9,490 bases of DNA from Gammaproteobacteria bacterium (GCA_013372965.1 JABXIR010000286.1:1-9490), one strand, 5' to 3'. Shown: positions 1 through 8,789, counted from the first letter of the stretch. Made by a program: numbers and translations. The notes: generated from the sequence alone by a model not told the origin.

Positions 1-1526
1 ACGAGTGTTGGCATGATGGAGGCGTCTACGACTCTTAACTGCTTAATGCCATGCACACACAATTGATCATCCACGACGGACATAGCGTCGGACTCAGGGC
101 CCATTTTGCAGGTTCCAACAGGGTGATACTGGGTGTCTGCTCTGGCTCGAATATCTCGCTTAATCGCTTCTTCAGATTCTGTATCGAGTGGATAAAGCAT
201 CGCGCCTCTAACCGATGAAAGAGCTCCGCTTTTTAAGATTTTGTGCAGTCGCTTGGCTGCGATCACTAATTGTGAAAGATCATCTGAGTCATCTAAGAAA
301 TTCGGGTTAATGAGCGGCGCACTTGATGGGTTAGCGTCACGAAGTCGAACATTGCCACGACTTTTCGGGCGTAGCAGCGTTAAGTGGCACGCATACCCGT
401 GTCCGTAATGAAGCTTCCGAGCGTGATCATCGACCATTCCAGCCACAAAAATCAGCTGCATATTCGGACGCTCGATTGAGTTGTCGATGTTGAAGAACGC
501 GCCGGATTCAGCGATGCTGCTGGTGATTTTACCGGTTCGGTGTCGTATCCATCGCCATGTTTCCTTCATAATGTCGAATGCGCCACGAAGAGAAATGCCA
601 AACGTCGTATACGGGTTCGAAGAGCGATATCCGACGACGTAGTCGATATGATCTTGAAGATTTTCTCCCACCCCTGGTAGGTCGTGTTGACACTCAATAC
701 CGATCTCGCGAAGGTGTTCTTCCGGACCGATGCCGCTGAGCTGAAGCAGTTGAGGTGATCCGAATGCTCCCGCGCTTAAAACGACTTCTCGACGCGCCTT
801 CACACGATGTAGCTGTTTAGATTTTAAATACTGTACGCCCACCGCAACCTTGTCTTTAAGCTCGATTTTTTGCACGAGTGCCTGAGTTACGATTGTGAGA
901 TTGCTTCGGCTGTTGGCTTCGCGAAGGTAGGCTTTCGCTGCGCTCCAACGTTCGCCCTGAGCAATGGTTCGTTGCAGGATATGGCAACCCGCTTGCTTAT
1001 CCCCATTGTAGTCATCGTTTCTGGGGATACCTTCGCGCTGGCAGGCGTCGAGGAAGAGTTCGTTGATTGGGCTGTGGTGAGTTGGCGACGAGACCAGTAG
1101 CGGTCCTTTATTACCGTGCCATTCATCAAAGAACTGAGTGTTCCTTTCGGCGCGCTTAAAGTAGGGTAGAACCGAATCGAAATCCCAACCTTGGTTTCCG
1201 AGCTCTGACCAATGATCATAGTCTTCCCGTTGACCACGCACGTAAAGCATTGCATTGATGGATGATGAACCACCGAGTACTTTTCCACGAGGCTGGTAGC
1301 CTTTTCGGCCGTTGAGCCCCAGCTGCGGCGTGGTTTCGAAACACCAGTTGGCCGCGCGTGACATAGCTAAACCTGCAATGCCCGCTGGCGCGTGAATCAG
1401 TGGATTACGATCTTGCTTGCCCGCTTCAATGAGTAGAACGGATACGCTGGGATCCTCACTAAGTCGAGAAGCTAAAACACAGCCAGCAGAACCCGCTCCA
1501 ACGATGATGTAGTCGAACTCATCCAT
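1..1526 (-). CDS. GMC-family FAD-dependent alcohol/choline dehydrogenase (AlkJ/BetA-like), 3' end cut by window
   Basis: This flavoenzyme of the glucose-methanol-choline family would oxidise a primary alcohol or choline-like substrate to the aldehyde and pass electrons to the respiratory chain or to oxygen. The frame is open from the ATG at 1526 to the window edge, giving about 508 residues. The N-terminal FAD-binding motif GAGSAG is at residues 10-15, followed by an acidic residue at E34 (LLIEAG). GMC signature 1 (GKVLGGSSSIN) is at about 81-91, and signature 2 (GSPQLLQLSGIG) at about 254-265. The active-site segment YHPVGTCKMG carries its His at about 468. The usual end of the family, with the GGNTNAPT-type motif holding the second active-site residue, lies beyond the edge, so about 25-35 residues are missing. 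From memory it resembles AlkJ most (LHYGHGYACHLTLLRPKSRG region); the exact substrate cannot be told. The gene starts 32 bases after rlmG with only a weak ribosome-binding site. No frameshift was seen when I read the frame through. Confidence 0.93.
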   Translation of the reverse strand, partial: MDEFDYIIVGAGSAGCVLASRLSEDPSVSVLLIEAGKQDRNPLIHAPAGIAGLAMSRAANWCFETTPQLGLNGRKGYQPRGKVLGGSSSINAMLYVRGQREDYDHWSELGNQGWDFDSVLPYFKRAERNTQFFDEWHGNKGPLLVSSPTHHSPINELFLDACQREGIPRNDDYNGDKQAGCHILQRTIAQGERWSAAKAYLREANSRSNLTIVTQALVQKIELKDKVAVGVQYLKSKQLHRVKARREVVLSAGAFGSPQLLQLSGIGPEEHLREIGIECQHDLPGVGENLQDHIDYVVGYRSSNPYTTFGISLRGAFDIMKETWRWIRHRTGKITSSIAESGAFFNIDNSIERPNMQLIFVAGMVDDHARKLHYGHGYACHLTLLRPKSRGNVRLRDANPSSAPLINPNFLDDSDDLSQLVIAAKRLHKILKSGALSSVRGAMLYPLDTESEEAIKRDIRARADTQYHPVGTCKMGPESDAMSVVDDQLCVHGIKQLRVVDASIMPTL

Positions 1527-1558
1527 GTTTCATACCCGTTGTTAAACTGATACGGCCG

Positions 1559-2677
1559 TCAGTGATTGTCGGCCATTAAAACGACAAATTTTGCATTAGA
1601 TTTGATAAGACTGACACGCTTAAACCATCGGCGCAATATTTGGTGGTAATTAAGATGCCGGTTCCCTACAACGACTAACCGACCGTTTTCATTGAGGCAA
1701 CGACTCGCATCTTCGAACATCGCGCGTGCGATAAAGTCGCCGACCACTTGGTCCTGATGAAATGGCGGATTGTTGAGTATTAAGTCATAGCGCTGCTCGC
1801 TCACCCGTTCGAGTGAATGCCCACATTGGCTTTGGTGTTTAACCGTTGGTGCATGCTTTTCGTGATTTAGCGTGGCGCTGCGCACAGCGTCGAACGATTC
1901 ATCGAAGTAGTGCACCAGCTGAGGATGAAAGTGCCGAGCGTACTCGACTCCTAAAACGCCACTACCGCAACCGAGGTCAGCGACAGTTTCTGCCGTTCCG
2001 ATCGCCTCGATGCATTGCAGCAGAAGTGCTGTCCCTGGGTCGAGCCGTTCGCGACAGTACACATTGGCTAGGGTGTCATAGTGACGACCGAAGACGTCGA
2101 AGCCTTTGCTTTCTAGAGTCTTTGTTATAGGTCTATCTTCCTTGACGTTGAGAAGCAATCGGGCCTTTTTCCAGGCATGAGATACATGTGTTTGACCTAG
2201 GTAATGCTCCATCAATTCCTTGGCTGTGTGTGGTAGGTGCTTCACCATCGATGCAACGAGTATCGGTGTCCCAGGTTTTATGTTTTGGGCTATCCACGCT
2301 AACTGAGTTTCGAAGAAGAAGAGGGACTTTGGGAGCCGAACGATCACGACATCGAAGTCGCCTGAAATCGCATCCAGTTGGTTGACGGTATCGAGGTCCT
2401 TTGGGTAGTTGGACCGATTGAGGTCCGCGGCGTGAAGTGCGCAATAGGAATCACTGAAGAGCGTTGTTCGGGTGCTGGTTAATGCAACGGAAATCGCTCC
2501 GAAACGATCGTTGAGTACTAACGCGTTGCGACATTCGGGAAGATGTTCCTCGACATAATTCACGATGTAGCTGTCTGCACTATCCCAGCCTTGAAGGTTC
2601 GGATCGTTGCTTGGAAAGCGGCGGAGTGCGGGATGTGTTAGTTCAAGCCCAGATTTTCTGGAAATGGTTCGTTGCAT
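1559..2677 (-). CDS. rlmG: 23S rRNA (guanine-1835-N2)-methyltransferase RlmG
   Basis: This S-adenosylmethionine-dependent enzyme methylates N2 of G1835 in 23S rRNA in the cytoplasm. At 372 residues it is close to the E. coli protein (about 378). It has the two-domain layout of the RsmC/RlmG group. The N-terminal non-catalytic methyltransferase-like domain contains RFPSNDPNLQGWDSADSY (about 20-37) and LVLNDRFGAIS (about 53-63), both typical of RlmG rather than RsmC. The C-terminal catalytic domain carries the SAM-binding motif VADLGCGSGVLG at 232-243. The N-methyltransferase motif NPPF is at 303-306, followed by His-Gln, as in RlmG. GNRHLNYHQ near 338-346 and NAKFVVL near 361-367 also match the family's end. 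The ATG at 2677 lies 8 bases after the stop of the GGDEF-EAL gene, without a strong ribosome-binding site, so translation may be coupled to that gene. RsmC is the alternative, but the N-terminal motifs favour RlmG. Confidence 0.93.
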   Translation of the reverse strand: MQRTISRKSGLELTHPALRRFPSNDPNLQGWDSADSYIVNYVEEHLPECRNALVLNDRFGAISVALTSTRTTLFSDSYCALHAADLNRSNYPKDLDTVNQLDAISGDFDVVIVRLPKSLFFFETQLAWIAQNIKPGTPILVASMVKHLPHTAKELMEHYLGQTHVSHAWKKARLLLNVKEDRPITKTLESKGFDVFGRHYDTLANVYCRERLDPGTALLLQCIEAIGTAETVADLGCGSGVLGVEYARHFHPQLVHYFDESFDAVRSATLNHEKHAPTVKHQSQCGHSLERVSEQRYDLILNNPPFHQDQVVGDFIARAMFEDASRCLNENGRLVVVGNRHLNYHQILRRWFKRVSLIKSNAKFVVLMADNH

Positions 2678-2685
2678 AACATTGT

Positions 2686-5505
2686 CTAAGACTGAAAATT
2701 AATAGCGGCGAGTTTATCCTGATCTTTAAGATACTGCACGGCCTCTTCTGCTGTGAGTGGTTCAGAAAAGATGTAACCCTGGATTAATTGGATGCCTTCG
2801 TCCGCGAGGATTTTCATCTGCTCGTGAGACTCTACGCCTTCTGCAACCACCCTCGTTTTCATTCGCTTAGATATCGAGTGAATAGCTCTAATAATGGTTA
2901 AGTCCGTTTCGTCTTTTGGTGCATTTTTCACAAACGATCGGTCAATTTTGAGTGTGTCGACGGGGAAGCGACGAAGATATGACAGGCTCGAATAACCCGT
3001 ACCGAAGTCGTCGATTGCGATTCGCAAGCCAAGGTTGCGCAGTGTACGAATCTGTCGAGTGGTCGAAGGATCGTGATCCATGACCACCGATTCGGTAATT
3101 TCAATTTCTATCGAGCCTGGGTCGAGCTGTAGCTCCTCAATTTGTTCACCAATGACGCCGGCTAGGTCATTGGCTTTAAATTGCTGAGGAGAGGTATTAA
3201 CCGATAAATAAACCGGTGTATCTGAGATCTCGGTCCAAACTTTCAGTTGGGCAAGCGATTGTTCGATCACCCACTTACCCAGTTCATTAATAACACCGAT
3301 GTCTTCGGCGATTGAAATAAACTCACTCGGATTAACCTGGCCGAACTCCGAGTGCTGCCAGCGGCAGAGCGCCTCAAAACCCTTAATACACATGTTCTCG
3401 ATGTCGATAATGGGTTGGAATCGAATTTCGAGTCGCTTGAGCTTTACGTCGCGACGAAGCTCAGTCTCGATCTTGAGTCTTCGCAGGTTGTTATCAAGCA
3501 TTTCATTATTGAAGAACTTATAAGACGACTCCTCGATTTCTTTTGCTTGATACATGGCCGTATCAGCATTACGACTGAGTTCTGAAAAGGTTGTGCCGTT
3601 GTCGGGGAACATTGCAATTCCGATACTTGCATTGACGTAGAGGTCTCGGTCGCCAACCTTACAAGGCGCTTCTAGCGATAGATAAAGCCGCTCGGCCATG
3701 GCCGCAGCGTCTGCGTACGCACTCTTGGGGTTCAGTTTGTTTAAGATGACGGTAAATTCATCGCCGCCTAAACGGGAAATGGTGTCCATGGGTCTCACCT
3801 GCTGGGAGAGCCTCCGTGCCACTTCGACGAGCAGTTCGTCTCCTACCTCGTGACCGTAGTTATCGTTAACAATCTTAAAACGATCGAGATCGATAAACAT
3901 CAGTGCGACAAAATACTTGCTACGACGAGCGGTCTCAATCGCTTGCTCTAGACGATCTCTGAAGAGGAAGCGATTTGGCAAATTTGTCAAGGAATCCAGA
4001 TAAGCCATCTGCTCTAGGCGATGCTCGGCCTGTTTCTTGGCGGTGATGTCCTGCGACAAAATAATGACGTATTCGTGATTGCCGTCGGGTGAGTTAATCG
4101 AGTGCATCACTTGCTCGGTTGGGAATTCATCTCGGCTGGTGGGTTGCAGCCACACTTCACCAGACCACTCGCCCGTTCTGATGGTGCGATTCCAGCATTG
4201 GTTAAAGAATGCCAGTGAGTGTCTGGATGAAAGCCACTTATTCGCAGCCTCACCGATGACTTCTTCGCGCGGCGTGTCGAGCAATTCAAGAAACCGATCG
4301 TTGACATCAATGACCGATTTGTCTTGACCAACAATGATAATCCCCTGGTTCGAGTGGCTAAATACACTGGCGCTAATTCTAAGGTTTTGTTGTGTTGCCA
4401 CTTGTTCACCGATGTCTTGCGCGATGCAAAGGAAGCCGGTGTGGAAATCGTCTTGGTCGAATAGCGGCGAGACAGATATCGAAACGGGAACATGCTTACC
4501 ATCTTTGCGAACGAATACGGTTTCGTCATCAAAGGTAACTGACTCGGTCGGCGAAAATGTCATCTTCTTGACGTTGTAGCTTAATTGGAAATTAGCAACC
4601 ATTGAGCCGTGTTCGCTGAAGTGGCTGCGGTCTTGGATTACGAGAGGTGTGCAGACTTTAACTAATTCGGAAGCCGCGTAACCGAGCAATCGCTCGCCGG
4701 CGTGGTTCAGTGACAGTATGAGCCCCGAGCGGTCGGTAGTGATAATGGCATAGTTCGAGCTGTCGATGATAGCGGTATTGAGCTGTTGGCTCGCAATCAA
4801 GAGTTCGTGATCGCGGTCGAACTGCTGAACTAGCTGATCAACGGCGGTGCCGATAACCGCGAGTTCATCTTTACCAGTCATCTCGATGCGTGCTTCTCGA
4901 TCACCGAGCTTCCAGCGTGTCAACATGTGGGTTAAATAATCAATCCGTACCGAGAATTTGATGTGTATGATAACGAGCAGGACCCCGACAGAGGTCATGG
5001 CAAGAAGTAGGATGATAGCACTTTCCCGCGCGGCCAATATTGACGCTGCTTTGAGTTGTTGTGTTGTGTCTTTGACAACGACCAGCCACGAGCAGGACGG
5101 CGGAACAATACAAATTGGAGTGGCTTCAATGTATAAGCTTTCGTTGTGATAGCTCAGTGGCGGTTGCGCTTCCTGAGTCGCGATAAGTGTTCTAGCTTCC
5201 CGCAGGCCCACACTCGGATGCGCTGTGCTTGAGAGTAGAACATCTGCGTTCTCGCTGAGAATGATGCTGTAATCGTCCTCATCGGACGAGCTACGGATCA
5301 TAGCGTCAGCTGCTAAGTCAATGGCATCGTTCCTCGCTAGATTCTCAATAACCGATTTCAATGTGAGTAGTTCATCACGAACGTATTTTCTGGATTCGGT
5401 GTCGATGATTCGCTCGGCGCTCGCCGAGAGATAGATGTGACTAACCAGCGGAATAACTAATGCAATTCCGAACAGTAAAGTGGTTAGTAGCACATTAAGC
5501 TTCAA
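2686..5505 (-). CDS. Membrane-bound HAMP-PAS-PAS-GGDEF-EAL cyclic-di-GMP signalling protein
   Basis: A 939-residue inner-membrane sensor predicted to make and/or degrade the second messenger c-di-GMP. A first membrane helix (about 5-26) is followed by a small periplasmic sensor region (27-160) with two cysteines, C132 and C138. A second helix (about 161-182) leads into a HAMP linker (about 183-235). Two PAS domains follow, about 240-370 (IITTDRSGLILSLN) and 376-490, each ending in a PAC-like QDI segment. The GGDEF domain (about 495-660) has an intact GGDEF at 580-584 and an inhibitory I-site RPMD at 571-574, at the standard five-residue spacing. The EAL domain (about 680-930) keeps EAL at 711-713, N770, E805, the DDFGTGYSS loop at 832-840, K853, E889 and Q909. 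Both activities are therefore possible, and direction must come from the sensor and PAS inputs. The start is a TTG with GGGGA six bases upstream. It begins 36 bases after the MscS-type gene, with no terminator between them. Ligands are unknown. Confidence 0.95.
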   Translation of the reverse strand: MKLNVLLTTLLFGIALVIPLVSHIYLSASAERIIDTESRKYVRDELLTLKSVIENLARNDAIDLAADAMIRSSSDEDDYSIILSENADVLLSSTAHPSVGLREARTLIATQEAQPPLSYHNESLYIEATPICIVPPSCSWLVVVKDTTQQLKAASILAARESAIILLLAMTSVGVLLVIIHIKFSVRIDYLTHMLTRWKLGDREARIEMTGKDELAVIGTAVDQLVQQFDRDHELLIASQQLNTAIIDSSNYAIITTDRSGLILSLNHAGERLLGYAASELVKVCTPLVIQDRSHFSEHGSMVANFQLSYNVKKMTFSPTESVTFDDETVFVRKDGKHVPVSISVSPLFDQDDFHTGFLCIAQDIGEQVATQQNLRISASVFSHSNQGIIIVGQDKSVIDVNDRFLELLDTPREEVIGEAANKWLSSRHSLAFFNQCWNRTIRTGEWSGEVWLQPTSRDEFPTEQVMHSINSPDGNHEYVIILSQDITAKKQAEHRLEQMAYLDSLTNLPNRFLFRDRLEQAIETARRSKYFVALMFIDLDRFKIVNDNYGHEVGDELLVEVARRLSQQVRPMDTISRLGGDEFTVILNKLNPKSAYADAAAMAERLYLSLEAPCKVGDRDLYVNASIGIAMFPDNGTTFSELSRNADTAMYQAKEIEESSYKFFNNEMLDNNLRRLKIETELRRDVKLKRLEIRFQPIIDIENMCIKGFEALCRWQHSEFGQVNPSEFISIAEDIGVINELGKWVIEQSLAQLKVWTEISDTPVYLSVNTSPQQFKANDLAGVIGEQIEELQLDPGSIEIEITESVVMDHDPSTTRQIRTLRNLGLRIAIDDFGTGYSSLSYLRRFPVDTLKIDRSFVKNAPKDETDLTIIRAIHSISKRMKTRVVAEGVESHEQMKILADEGIQLIQGYIFSEPLTAEEAVQYLKDQDKLAAINFQS

Positions 5506-5511
5506 GCAGTT

Positions 5512-5516
5512 TCCCC
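5512..5516 (-). promoter_or_regulatory. Shine-Dalgarno-like GGGGA deciding the TTG start of the GGDEF-EAL gene
   Basis: GGGGA on the minus strand lies six bases before the TTG at 5505. No in-frame ATG closer to the hydrophobic first helix gives a better start: the next residues, KLNVLLTTLLFG, already begin the membrane segment. This supports a genuine TTG start. Confidence 0.55.
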
Positions 5517-5541
5517 AATAAATACGTTTCTTTTGATGAGC

Positions 5542-6456
5542 TTAGTCAATAAATGAGGAATCGGTGTTCTCCGTTTTCGATTGATTGTGGTGCTCGATCG
5601 AGGCGGTTCTAATGTCCGCCTCCCTAAACGCTTGGATGACTCTGAGATTTACATCGGTTTCGAATAGCTTTTCGTACTGTGTGTCCAGCACGTAGGCTTT
5701 TAAAGTCAGTTTTATCGCGATGTAGTTGTGAAGCACCGTTTGTTTAACAAGGACAACGATTGGCTTAGGTAGGTAAACGTAGCGGCTCGATGCCGCTGCC
5801 TCAGAAATAATATTTCTCGCCTTAATGACGTCCTGATCGTTGGCGATGAAGAAGTCCATCGATACGTGCATGTCGAGCTCGCCGAAATTTCCGGACGAGG
5901 TTATCTCAGAAAGAAACTTGTTGTTGGGTATCGTTACAATGTCGTCAGTTAATGTGCGTAGTTTGACACTGCGCAGTCCGATACTGAGTACGTCACCATA
6001 ATGCCCGCCGAACTGCAGTCGATCGCCCACTTGAAATGGGCTATCCATCATGATCATGATTCCGGCGATTAGCGAGCCCGCGAGATCTTTTAAACCGAAG
6101 CCAAAGGCAACGGCGAGAGTGCCTCCGATTAGCGTAAGGATACGATCGTCGAGTTTTATCGAGAGTGCGATTACCGTGATGGTGCCGATGGCATACAGAA
6201 AGAACTGTACGATCGTTTCGAATTTATGCAAAACCAAGCGCTTACTGACGAACCGCTCGCTTAATTGGTCGATGTAGCCTCGAAAAAATCGAAGAAATAT
6301 GATGAGTCCCACAATAATGAGTGAGGATGCAAAGACACCGCCCCAGCGAATGAGCCCTGTGAGTTCGTCGATGGGAATAGCCTGTCCTTGGTCGATTTGA
6401 CCCAAAGCACTCGCGCTGATAGATAAAGAACTCAGCAGGGCAAATAATCGTTTCAT
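5542..6456 (-). CDS. Small MscS-family mechanosensitive ion channel
   Basis: A 304-residue inner-membrane channel of the MscS family, close in size to E. coli MscS (286). The family opens under membrane tension to release solutes during osmotic downshock. The N-terminus looks like a signal peptide (MKRLFALLSS to about residue 20), then membrane helices at about 33-56 and 83-101. The pore-lining helix is about 105-137, with the Gly/Ala-rich GGTLAVAFGFGLKDLAGS characteristic of MscS TM3. The beta-domain follows: PFQVGDRLQFGG near 140-150, VLSIGLRSVKLRT near 156-168 and the family motif VTIPNNKF at about 174-181. An alpha/beta C-terminal domain ends near 290, with a short polar tail. The ATG overlaps the stop of the upstream ATPase gene (ATGA) and has a strong GGGGGGA seven bases before it, so the two are almost certainly co-translated. 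The channel may be a partner or effector of that ATPase, which is inference. Gating specificity cannot be told from sequence. Confidence 0.93.
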   Translation of the reverse strand: MKRLFALLSSLSISASALGQIDQGQAIPIDELTGLIRWGGVFASSLIIVGLIIFLRFFRGYIDQLSERFVSKRLVLHKFETIVQFFLYAIGTITVIALSIKLDDRILTLIGGTLAVAFGFGLKDLAGSLIAGIMIMMDSPFQVGDRLQFGGHYGDVLSIGLRSVKLRTLTDDIVTIPNNKFLSEITSSGNFGELDMHVSMDFFIANDQDVIKARNIISEAAASSRYVYLPKPIVVLVKQTVLHNYIAIKLTLKAYVLDTQYEKLFETDVNLRVIQAFREADIRTASIEHHNQSKTENTDSSFID

Positions 6457-8789
6457 GAGGCTGTCCCCCCGAAAAGTTGCAATAAATGTTTGCGGTTAAG
6501 GAGCTCTAACACCTCGGGATACCACTCCCAAGAAATCTCGTAGAGTGCATTTTCGCGACGTTTCACGGCACCGATGTTTCTTAGGTGTCGCAGGCTGTCA
6601 GTGACTTCTTCGGTTGGGGTTTGAGTCGCGGCTTCAATTCTTACGCGATCCGCTCGGCCCATTTGGGCGAGCGCCCGAAGGATCAGCAGTTTCTCAATGC
6701 CCAAGGTGTCGAGTTTGCCATGATGGGATAAGTCGAACATCCCAACACTGTAGTGGTGACTGTTTTTTCGCGCGGGCAGTGTGAGTGACTGCGTGAAATA
6801 CATTAGGGCGAATCCCGGGTTTCCCCGTGCGTGCTGAGATAACACTCGAAAATAGCGGCCAGATTTTTGTTCTTGTTCGGTCAGTTGAATAAACTCATCT
6901 GGCTGTCGGGGCAATTGAACTGTTGAAAAATCGGCACTCAAATTATTGGACTTAAGTGTGGATTCAATTAGTTGTCGCAGTTGATCTTCGTTCCAAGCCT
7001 GAAGCGCAAGCTCTAGGTCGAAGCGGTAGCGCTCGCCTCGAGCTCGGTTGAAGTAACGCCAGCACGCGACGTCCATGCTAAGAATCCAAGAGATTCCCTC
7101 AGCCGAGCGCCTGACTAGGCGAAGTAGCCGTTCGAACTCACTCAAGCCGCCGAGTGACGGCGTGATCAACTTATGGACATTGTCGATCGCGATGAGAAGC
7201 GACGACTCCGAGCGAATTTGGCTGATCACTTCAGCGGCTTGTTCAGCATCGTGACCCATCGCGGTGGCGAGTGTCTCTGTTAACTCTGTAAAGCCACCGT
7301 CTGGGCAGCTGACATATAACGTCGTAATCTTAGAACCGTCATCTAACGTCATCCCCTCGTCGAAATTCGCTAGGACGGTTTTGATCAAGCGAGTTTTCCC
7401 CATCGCACGTTGACCATACACCATAGAGACAGTGGATTGCGGGATCGATGCGTTGCGGATGAGAGCCTCTCTCTCAGTTTCGTAGACCTCAATGATTTGT
7501 TTAGGACCAAGGTACAAAGGCTCTCGAGCTTCTTGGGGTAATGGTTCGCGACCTGAGTCGGTCGCATGCGCTTCTCTCACCATTTTCTCGAAAAAGATCC
7601 CCAACCAAGAACGAATCACTGAGCTTGCTGTGAGAATTGCTATGAACGAGCGAAGTAGCCATTGAGAAGATAGGTAGAGCGCGAGCAGGATGGTTTGTAA
7701 GGGCGCGTACAATCCTGAACGATACTTGTGGATAAGCTCGAAACACCAGCTATTGCGATATTCCTTGCGCTGTATTGTTTTGATGTTGCGCGCCTTCCAA
7801 ACGAAGGCGAATATCACACACAGCAACAGTAGAACGACGATTGAAACGCTGATCGTCCAACTGTAAATCGTCATCTCGGACAGTCCGGTTGCTTCGAGAA
7901 GACTCAGGGAGGCCGCCGAAATCGCGATTGCTGCGAATAGCGTTCTCACAGTGACTTGGCGGCGCACTAACGTAGGGTCTTTCACATCGACGCGATGATA
8001 TTGCACACTGCCGAGATGATAAATAAATCGGCCGATACCGATTAATATAAGTGCACTACTTAGTGGACTCACGAGTGTATTGAAGTCGGCTAACGGGATA
8101 TTCGATGAAATACTCCAGTTGACCAACAGCAATACACCGAGCCATGCCCAAGGTGCCCGCGAGCGCAGTAGCAGCCAGTAAACGTCGGTTCTTCGAGCAC
8201 GATCTTTTCGGCTAGACGCTTTGAGATTTGCGCTAAGTTTGGGGATAACTACGCGGCGCCAAAGCATAATTAATAGTAATACAGCGAGAACTTGCGAGGC
8301 GATTTTGGCTTGGCGAGACCCGTCTAATCGTATCCCAGTTTTTGTATCCCAAAGGTAATGGATGTTTAAAGCCCACTGGGAATGCAATAACGATGTTAGC
8401 GCTTCAATTTCGATGTTTGCTGACGCTTGGCCTGCGTGCCCAAAACCAATTAAGTCGTCGACTAACGAGCGGTGACCGTGCACAAAGAAATAGCGTCGTA
8501 TTTCGATCAGTGATTGGATGTTTTGGTAGCGAGACTGGATATCAGAAGCCTCCTCGAATTCACCTTGAATATTCATGCGCGAGAGCGCTTGTATCTCGGT
8601 TGCCAGCTGATGATCGAGCGACTGCCATACACTCGTAGAGCGGGACAGAGAGTTCGCTCTACGATCAATGGTGTCGGTCCACTCGTCAATGACGATCCCC
8701 GTTGTGCCCGACTGGGCGGGTACCGGGACGGTCGCCAATAAATTGACAGGAAACATAAGTAAAAAAAACGCGAGCGCGATTTTCTTCAT
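6453..8789 (-). CDS. Membrane-anchored P-loop (STAND/AAA-like) ATPase with C-terminal winged-helix-like domain, partner of an MscS-type channel
   Basis: I do not recognise a named family. Numbered from the preferred ATG at 8789 (778 residues), it starts with a clear signal peptide (MKKIALAFFLLMFP, about 1-20). A mostly helical periplasmic region follows (about 25-155, with FEEASDIQSRYQNIQSLIE). Five membrane helices lie near 164-182, 213-229, 240-258, 280-299 and 309-331. A further hydrophobic stretch at about 360-395 may be one or two helices or a re-entrant segment. Basic loops after helices 1 and 5 fit a cytoplasmic C-terminal half. That half has a Walker A loop GQRAMGKT (459-466), a Walker B-like strand LLIAIDN (D536), a possible sensor strand ISWILSMD (566-573) and a GNP motif (656-658) typical of STAND/MalT-type ATPases. 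A winged-helix-like region follows (about 698-765). A longer start at 8807 adds six residues but lacks a ribosome-binding site. It is translationally coupled to the MscS-type gene. ATP-dependent control or assembly of that channel is inferred. Confidence 0.85.
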   Translation of the reverse strand: MKKIALAFFLLMFPVNLLATVPVPAQSGTTGIVIDEWTDTIDRRANSLSRSTSVWQSLDHQLATEIQALSRMNIQGEFEEASDIQSRYQNIQSLIEIRRYFFVHGHRSLVDDLIGFGHAGQASANIEIEALTSLLHSQWALNIHYLWDTKTGIRLDGSRQAKIASQVLAVLLLIMLWRRVVIPKLSANLKASSRKDRARRTDVYWLLLRSRAPWAWLGVLLLVNWSISSNIPLADFNTLVSPLSSALILIGIGRFIYHLGSVQYHRVDVKDPTLVRRQVTVRTLFAAIAISAASLSLLEATGLSEMTIYSWTISVSIVVLLLLCVIFAFVWKARNIKTIQRKEYRNSWCFELIHKYRSGLYAPLQTILLALYLSSQWLLRSFIAILTASSVIRSWLGIFFEKMVREAHATDSGREPLPQEAREPLYLGPKQIIEVYETEREALIRNASIPQSTVSMVYGQRAMGKTRLIKTVLANFDEGMTLDDGSKITTLYVSCPDGGFTELTETLATAMGHDAEQAAEVISQIRSESSLLIAIDNVHKLITPSLGGLSEFERLLRLVRRSAEGISWILSMDVACWRYFNRARGERYRFDLELALQAWNEDQLRQLIESTLKSNNLSADFSTVQLPRQPDEFIQLTEQEQKSGRYFRVLSQHARGNPGFALMYFTQSLTLPARKNSHHYSVGMFDLSHHGKLDTLGIEKLLILRALAQMGRADRVRIEAATQTPTEEVTDSLRHLRNIGAVKRRENALYEISWEWYPEVLELLNRKHLLQLFGGTAS
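6464..6470 (-). promoter_or_regulatory. Ribosome-binding site of the MscS-type gene, inside the upstream coding region
   Basis: GGGGGGA on the minus strand ends seven bases before the ATG at 6456. It lies within the last codons of the ATPase gene, next to the ATGA stop/start overlap, the usual arrangement for translational coupling and matched subunit production. Confidence 0.6.

Noticed and set aside
887..1288. Open frame of about 133 codons on the minus strand
   Set aside because: It lies wholly within the GMC dehydrogenase, which has all family motifs in a different frame; the translated product has no recognisable motif.
1554..1574. Inverted repeat GGCCG...CGGCC around the end of rlmG as a terminator
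   Set aside because: The stem is only five base pairs with an 11-base loop, lies across the stop codon, and has no T-run after it on the transcribed strand.
3299..3585. Plus-strand open frames inside the GGDEF-EAL gene
   Set aside because: They are antisense to the GGDEF/EAL coding region, which is intact and strongly conserved; no ribosome-binding site or domain supports them.
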